Source: JAETTH01 sp964455975 (lineage in GTDB: Bacteria; Bacillota; Clostridia; TANB77; CAG-508). From it: DNA of 11,191 nt. Location: NCBI GenBank assembly GCA_964455975.1, contig CAYVYP010000047.1:1-11191 (forward strand), in the 5' to 3' direction. Below are positions 7,418 through 11,191 of the stretch, piece after piece (position 1 is the stretch's first letter; the number at the start of each line of letters is the position of its first letter). The position numbers were made by a program, and so were the translations under genes. Under the pieces are notes generated by a model. That model was not told the origin of the DNA and did not search any database. It worked only from the letters and a program-made list of their open reading frames with translations.

Positions 7418-8105
7418 TTACATTCCCTCCTCATACAATTTTCCATCTGAAATTCTTACAACTCTTTTTGCTTTTTTTGCAATATTTATATCGTGCGTTA
7501 TTAATACAATGGTTTGACCTTCATTATTTAGTTTTTGCAAATTTTCCATTACTTCTATTCCTGTTTTAGAATCTAATGCTCCGTGTTGGTTCATCTGCTA
7601 GTATTATTTCCGGTTTACATGCGAGTGCTCTTGCTATTGCTACTCTTTGTTGCTGTCCTCCAGATAATTGTGATGGAAGATGTTTTTCTCTTCCTTCTAA
7701 TCCTAACTTTTTTAAATACTCTTTTGCTATTTGCTTTGATTCTTTTGCAGAATAACCTTGGTACATAAGTGGAACTTCTACATTTTCTATTGCATCTAAC
7801 TTTGTAAGTAGATTAAAATTTTGAAATATAAATCCTATTTTTTTATTTCTTAAAGAAGCTAACTGGCTATCTTTTAAATTTCTAGTATCCACTCCATCTA
7901 GCATATAACTTCCACTATCTAACATATCTAGTAATCCTAAAATATTCATAAGAGTAGACTTTCCTGAACCTGATGGTCCAACAATTGAAACAAATTCTCC
8001 TTTTTTTACTTTAAAATTTATATTATCAATGGCATTTATTTTTTCATCACCCATAGTAAATGTTTTTTGTGCATTACTAATTTCAATCATTATATTTTTA
8101 TCCAT
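7418..8105 (-). pseudogene. ABC exporter ATP-binding protein (MacB/LolD type), interrupted by a +1 frameshift
   Basis: This is the ATPase subunit for the adjacent permease. Frame 1 encodes residues 1-174 with GPSGSGKST (Walker A, 43-51), the Q-loop Gln95, signature LSGGQQQR (147-154 region) and Walker B IILADE (167-172), then runs off at DEPT into RSIRF and a stop at 7566. Removing one base at 7583 restores the canonical continuation: GALDSKTG (D-loop), a VLITHD H-loop and the end EEGM with stop at 7418-7420, giving 228 residues, a normal length. Without the shift the protein would lack the D-loop and the switch His and should not hydrolyse ATP normally. Possible explanations are an assembly error, a true lesion, or recoding at CGG. 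GGGAGG inside the preceding gene is the likely ribosome site, with spacing of 13, rather long. Confidence 0.88.
7583..7583 (-). other. Extra base (frameshift site) in the ABC ATPase gene
   Basis: The minus strand reads ACA C GGA GCA where the family needs Thr-Gly-Ala (ACA GGA GCA). The surplus C creates an in-frame CGG codon and a stop five codons later. It is not in a homopolymer run. The downstream reading frame is intact to the expected C-terminus. Confidence 0.85.
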
Positions 8106-8111
8106 AATATT

Positions 8112-9081
8112 TTAGTTTCCTCCCATTACTCCTGGCATTCCCATTGATTGGCTTCCACCTTGCATTGAACTTGATCCTCCAAATGAGCCCCTATTAGATG
8201 ATGAATAATTACTAGAAGATGATTTAACTCCTGTACTTTGTGTAGTTGTAGTTGTTTTTTGAATAGTTTCTGTTCCATCTAATCCTGATGTTATTTCTAC
8301 ATAAGAATCATCTGATATTCCTGTTTCAACATTAACATTTTTAGTACTTCCATCAGAATTTACTACTACAACATATTTTTGGCTATCTTTTGTTTGAATT
8401 GCACCTATTGACACTGCCATTACATTTTCCTTTTCTTCTAATGTAACTGTGCAAGAAGCTGACATTCCTATTTTTATATTTCCATCATTTTTAATACTTA
8501 TTGTTGATGTAAAACTAGAACCGCTTGAAGCATAAGTTCCTATTTGATTTATTTTAGTTATTGTTCCTGTATATTTTTTACTTTCATTTGCATTTACTGT
8601 TATTTGTGCTGTTTGACCAATTTTTACACTTTTTATTTCAGATTCATCTATACTTAATGTCATATATAAATCATCTAAAGATTGTACTTTTATATAATTT
8701 GAACTAGTACATTTTGAACCTGTTTCTGGAACTGAATAACTTTCAACTACTAAATTATATGGTGCTGTTAAATATGTTCCATTTGAATATTGTAAAATGT
8801 TTCCACCCTCAGCTACATATTCATCTTCCTCAACACACATTGTTTTAAAATATTTAGTTGTCGTTAAACTTAAGCTCTCTGTAGTAGCAGATGATATCTG
8901 TCCGAGATCCAGTTAAAGTATTTGTTATTGTTCTTGTTGTTACTTGCTCTTCTGAAACAGTTGTTGATGTTACGCTACTTGCAGCCTGAGCTGAATTTCC
9001 TCTTAAATATAAAAATATGATTAATGCTATATTTAAAATCATAAAAATTGTAAATAAGATTTTTTTTGTTTTTTTCTTCAT
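8112..9081 (-). pseudogene. Membrane-fusion (MacA/HlyD-type) adaptor A, interrupted by a +1 frameshift
   Basis: This is a paralogue of the adaptor at 4184-5188. The 5' part (8905-9081) encodes 59 residues: basic start, membrane helix (about 8-26), linker and TITNTLTGS. The frame then runs into a stop at 8854. Deleting one base at 8904 restores GQISSATTESLSLTT and an open frame to 8112, for 322 residues in all. The restored protein has lipoyl-half segments YVAEGGNILQYSNGTY and TAPYNLVV, no TolC-docking hairpin, a beta-barrel and a Gly/Ser/Met-rich tail (SSMQGGSQSMGMPGVMGG). The intact paralogue has TCA GGA GAA at the equivalent place, which confirms the extra base. A downstream ATG at 8840 is inside the lipoyl domain and is not a credible start. 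The ribosome site AAGGAGCG overlaps the stop of the gene before. Confidence 0.86.
8904..8904 (-). other. Extra base (frameshift site) in the adaptor A gene
   Basis: The minus strand reads TCT C GGA CAG; the paralogue and the open downstream frame call for TCT GGA CAG (Ser-Gly-Gln). The surplus C creates an in-frame CGG codon, with a stop 16 codons later. The base lies outside any homopolymer. Confidence 0.85.
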
Positions 9082-9097
9082 TTTATTTAATCGCTCC

Positions 9098-9346
9098 TTA
9101 TAAACTATTGCTTGATGATGTTGTTTGATTTATTGTAGTTGTAGTACTTTGGTTTTCTCCACGTCCACCTTGTGGAATTGAATTCATATCTCCTGGTGTA
9201 AAGTTACCCATTCCTTCTGGTCTATTACCCATTTGTCCTCTTCCTTGGCTACTACTGTTATTTTGATTTAATATTAAGAAAACTCCTGTTGTAATAATTG
9301 CTCCTATTAAAATACCAACAATTAACATTAAAATTTTTTCTTTCAT
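9098..9346 (-). CDS. Small single-pass membrane protein with Gly/Met/Ser-rich extracellular tail
   Basis: I do not recognise a named family. The 82 residues begin MKEK, continue with one membrane helix (about 6-26) and then a hydrophilic tail rich in Gly, Met, Asn, Ser and Thr, including GRGQMGNRPEGMGNF and a Ser/Thr end. There is no Cys and no cell-wall sorting motif. It is the first gene of the exporter operon, 16 bases before adaptor A, with an AGGAGGAT ribosome site. Its tail resembles in composition the tails of both adaptors, so it may be an accessory subunit on the same face of the membrane, or a cut-down adaptor that kept only anchor and tail. The frame, ribosome site and context make it a real gene; the role is unknown. 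Confidence 0.72.
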   Translation of the reverse strand: MKEKILMLIVGILIGAIITTGVFLILNQNNSSSQGRGQMGNRPEGMGNFTPGDMNSIPQGGRGENQSTTTTINQTTSSSNSL

Positions 9347-9398
9347 TTTTATTATCCTCCTAAAAATATATTTAAGTTTTTCACTTTATTTAGATAAT

Positions 9399-9432
9399 AA
9401 AAAAACAAACTTAAAATAGTCTTAAGTTTGTT
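9399..9432 (-). terminator. Rho-independent terminator after the radical SAM gene
   Basis: An 11-base perfect stem (9422-9432 with 9404-9414) with a 7-base loop is followed on the minus strand by a run of seven T that begins in the last stem bases. It stands 42 bases after the radical SAM stop and closes the hydrogenase-HD-radical SAM transcript. The stem is AT-rich but long. The gap to the exporter operon holds no promoter I could define with confidence, so the exporter may depend partly on read-through. Confidence 0.85.
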
Positions 9433-9474
9433 ACATTTTTTATATAAAATAATTTTTTATTTATTACCGAATTT

Positions 9475-10365
9475 TCAAATTTCAAATTTTGGTACATATT
9501 CTTCTTCATGTTCCCCAAGTTCTTGCATATATCCATTTTCTATATTTAGCATATATAAATAATTTTCAATTTCTTTATATTCTTTTTTATTTAATTTTCT
9601 ATTAATTAATTCATCTTCTTTAGCTTTATATGTAGGAAAATACTGTGCCATTACACTTACATATATATCATTACCTAAATTTTGTTTAATCCATTTTAAA
9701 ATGTTTTTAGAATTTTGAATATGGTTTGGTAATACTAAATGTCTGACAATAATTCCTTTTTGCATTATTCCATCTTCGTTAAAAATATTTTTTCCAACTT
9801 GTTTTTGCATTTCTAAAATTGCTCTTGTTGCTATTTCAAAATAATTATCTATTCCAGAATACTTTTTAGCTAATTCATTTGAATAATATTTTAAATCTGG
9901 TAAATAAATATCCACATATCCATCTAATAATTTAATTGTTTCTACACTTTCATACCCATTTGTGTTATATACAATTGGAATTGTTAAGCCTTTATTTTTT
10001 GCAAGCTTTAATGCTTCTATAATATGATAAACATACATAGTTGGCGTTACTAAATTAATATTTTCTGCACCGTTTTTTTGCTGGTTTAAAAATATTTCTG
10101 CTAACTCATCTATTTCAATTTCTCTTCCTTTTCCTAAATTACTTATTTCATAATTTTGGCAAAATTTACATCTTAAATTGCAATTAGAAAAAAATACTGT
10201 TCCGGAACCATTTGTACCACTTATGCATGGTTCTTCAAAATAATGTAGTGAAGAAAGTGCAATTTTTAGTTTGCCTGTTGCTCTACATCTTCCTACTTTT
10301 CCTTCTAATCTATTAACTTTACAATTATGTGGACACAATGTACACTCTTCTAATTTTTCTAACAT
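9475..10365 (-). CDS. PflX-like radical SAM protein (COG1313)
   Basis: This is a 296-residue radical SAM enzyme of the type annotated PflX; its substrate is not known. The [4Fe-4S]/SAM motif is CNLRCKFC (Cys62, Cys66, Cys69), preceded by GSGTVFFS. A second cysteine set lies at the N-terminus (Cys8, Cys11, Cys15 and Cys27 in CTLCPHNCKVNR and GRC), a hallmark of this subfamily that may hold another cluster. NLVTPTMYVYHI, VYNTNGY and DIYLPDLKY are typical barrel segments. Resemblance to pyruvate formate-lyase activase is at family level only; no glycyl-radical enzyme gene is in the window. It starts 11 bases after the HD gene, with an AAGGAAAG site overlapping that stop, so it is co-transcribed with the hydrogenase end. 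Confidence 0.88.
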   Translation of the reverse strand: MLEKLEECTLCPHNCKVNRLEGKVGRCRATGKLKIALSSLHYFEEPCISGTNGSGTVFFSNCNLRCKFCQNYEISNLGKGREIEIDELAEIFLNQQKNGAENINLVTPTMYVYHIIEALKLAKNKGLTIPIVYNTNGYESVETIKLLDGYVDIYLPDLKYYSNELAKKYSGIDNYFEIATRAILEMQKQVGKNIFNEDGIMQKGIIVRHLVLPNHIQNSKNILKWIKQNLGNDIYVSVMAQYFPTYKAKEDELINRKLNKKEYKEIENYLYMLNIENGYMQELGEHEEEYVPKFEI

Positions 10366-10376
10366 TTTTTCTTTCC

Positions 10377-10928
10377 TTATATATCATAAAAATATGTTGC
10401 TTCTAAATCTGCTTCAAATATTAATAATGCTAATGGATATTTTTTATAGGCTACTCCTATCGTTCCATATAATTCTTTTGGTTCAGTAAATCCCATATGC
10501 CAACGTATTGCATATTTTTCTTCATTGGTTAATTTTATATATTCTGTTATCATCATTACAGATTTTTCTCCATGACCATATGGTATTGTATCATCTACTG
10601 TATAATAAGGTACTTTTTCCCATTCTCCTTTAGCATTTTTTGCATTTCTATAATCTGTTTTATAATAATTTACTTTGCATATATCATGTAAAAGTGCTGC
10701 TATTATTATACTTTCTTCTGATGCTTCTACTTCTTTACAATTAGCTAATTTCTCTTTTAATATTTCATATACTTTTAAACTATGTTCTAAAAGTCCACCT
10801 TCATAATCTCCATGGAATCTTGTACTTGCTGGTGCTTTATAAAAATCTGTTCTTTCTAAAAATTCTATTAATTTATCCATTCCTTCTCTATTAGTAGATT
10901 TTAATAATTCTATAAATTCTTCCTTCAT
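10377..10928 (-). CDS. HD-domain phosphohydrolase
   Basis: The 183 residues form a single HD domain with metal-binding residues visible in order: His49 (GLLEHSLKVYEIL), His81-Asp82 (ALLHDICKV), His119 (YGHGEKSV), His144 (RWHMGF) and Asp174 (EADLEATY). The HD superfamily hydrolyses phosphoesters such as nucleotides or cyclic dinucleotides; the exact substrate cannot be deduced. It carries no partner domain, and the protein resembles short stand-alone HD hydrolases rather than HD-GYP proteins. The ATG at 10926-10928 has an AAAAGGAGCG ribosome site within the 14-base gap to the hydrogenase gene, so it probably belongs to the same transcript. A functional link to the hydrogenase is not known. Confidence 0.87.
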   Translation of the reverse strand: MKEEFIELLKSTNREGMDKLIEFLERTDFYKAPASTRFHGDYEGGLLEHSLKVYEILKEKLANCKEVEASEESIIIAALLHDICKVNYYKTDYRNAKNAKGEWEKVPYYTVDDTIPYGHGEKSVMMITEYIKLTNEEKYAIRWHMGFTEPKELYGTIGVAYKKYPLALLIFEADLEATYFYDI

Positions 10929-10942
10929 TTTTTCGCTCCTTT

Positions 10943-11191
10943 TTATATATTATACTTTTCTTTCTTACTATAAGTAGTATGTAATAATTTATGTGCTCTA
11001 TAGCTTCCTGGTTTTTCTAAATATGTTTCATATATTTCTTTCATTACTGGACTTTGATGTGATTTTCTTATAGCTGATTTTTCATCTATATTATATAAAC
11101 ATTCTGCTCTTAACTTTCTTACATCAACTTCTGAACGTATTTTGCTACTTTTAATTGGCTGTCCTCCACCCATTATACATCCACCTGGACA
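10943..11191 (-). CDS. [FeFe]-hydrogenase catalytic subunit, C-terminal fragment
   Basis: The visible frame runs to the window edge and begins CPGGCIMGGGQP, the third H-cluster motif of [FeFe]-hydrogenases, in which two cysteines bind the active-site iron-sulfur cluster. It continues into the small-subunit-type tail: RKLRAECLYNID, RKSHQSPVMKEIY and AHKLLHTTY. These enzymes make or consume H2 in the cytoplasm of anaerobes, often with ferredoxin or NAD(P)H partners. The N-terminal cluster domains lie outside the window, so monomeric, NADP-linked (HndD) and bifurcating (HydA) types cannot be told apart. The presence of this motif and tail excludes the hydrogenase-like sensors only tentatively. 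Confidence 0.93.
   Translation of the reverse strand, partial: CPGGCIMGGGQPIKSSKIRSEVDVRKLRAECLYNIDEKSAIRKSHQSPVMKEIYETYLEKPGSYRAHKLLHTTYSKKEKYNI

Noticed and set aside
8112..8840. Independent gene starting at the ATG at 8838-8840
   Set aside because: The frame begins inside the lipoyl domain, has no ribosome site, and the missing part is present upstream in the other frame; it is the 3' part of the frameshifted adaptor.
9347..9400. Promoter for the exporter operon
   Set aside because: Several TATATT- and TAAATA-like strings exist, but none has a matching -35 box at 16-18 bases, and the best -10 string is too close to the ribosome site.
1..11191. CRISPR arrays, tRNA or rRNA genes, insertion sequences, prophage or attachment sites
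   Set aside because: No repeat-spacer pattern, tRNA cloverleaf, transposase, integrase or long direct repeat was seen by eye on either strand.

Overview
The window is very AT-rich, and every convincing gene lies on the minus strand, so transcription runs from high to low coordinates. The ylxM-ffh-rpsP-khpA-rimM-trmD order, AGGAGG-type ribosome sites, adaptor proteins without the TolC-docking hairpin and an [FeFe]-hydrogenase together point to an anaerobic, single-membrane Clostridia-like firmicute. No species can be named from the sequence alone.

Region 1 (about 9475-11191) holds the C-terminal end of an [FeFe]-hydrogenase, an HD-domain phosphohydrolase and a PflX-like (COG1313) radical SAM protein. 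They are packed 11-14 bases apart and closed by a strong rho-independent terminator at 9399-9432. Region 2 (4184-9346) is a six-gene exporter operon in the order: small Met/Gly-rich membrane protein, membrane-fusion adaptor A, ABC ATPase, MacB-type permease, secreted or anchored cadherin-like protein, adaptor B. Most of its Shine-Dalgarno sites overlap the preceding stop codon. Adaptor A and the ATPase each carry one extra base. Both extra bases are a C placed directly before a GGA glycine codon, and each creates an in-frame CGG codon that I find nowhere else in the genes of this window. Region 3 (2930-4075) is a monocistronic double-length ThyX-family thymidylate synthase with its own terminator. 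Region 4 (1-2880) is the SRP/ribosome-maturation operon, driven by a good promoter at 2852-2880 and leaving the window inside trmD.

Region 4 is ordinary housekeeping. The points worth a second look are the paired frameshifts and their shared CGG context, the ThyX whose active-site motif appears split between two repeats, and the two-adaptor exporter with Met/Gly/Ser-rich tails and a cadherin-like partner. No tRNA, rRNA, CRISPR array, insertion sequence or recognisable riboswitch was seen. No gap between genes exceeds about 130 bases.
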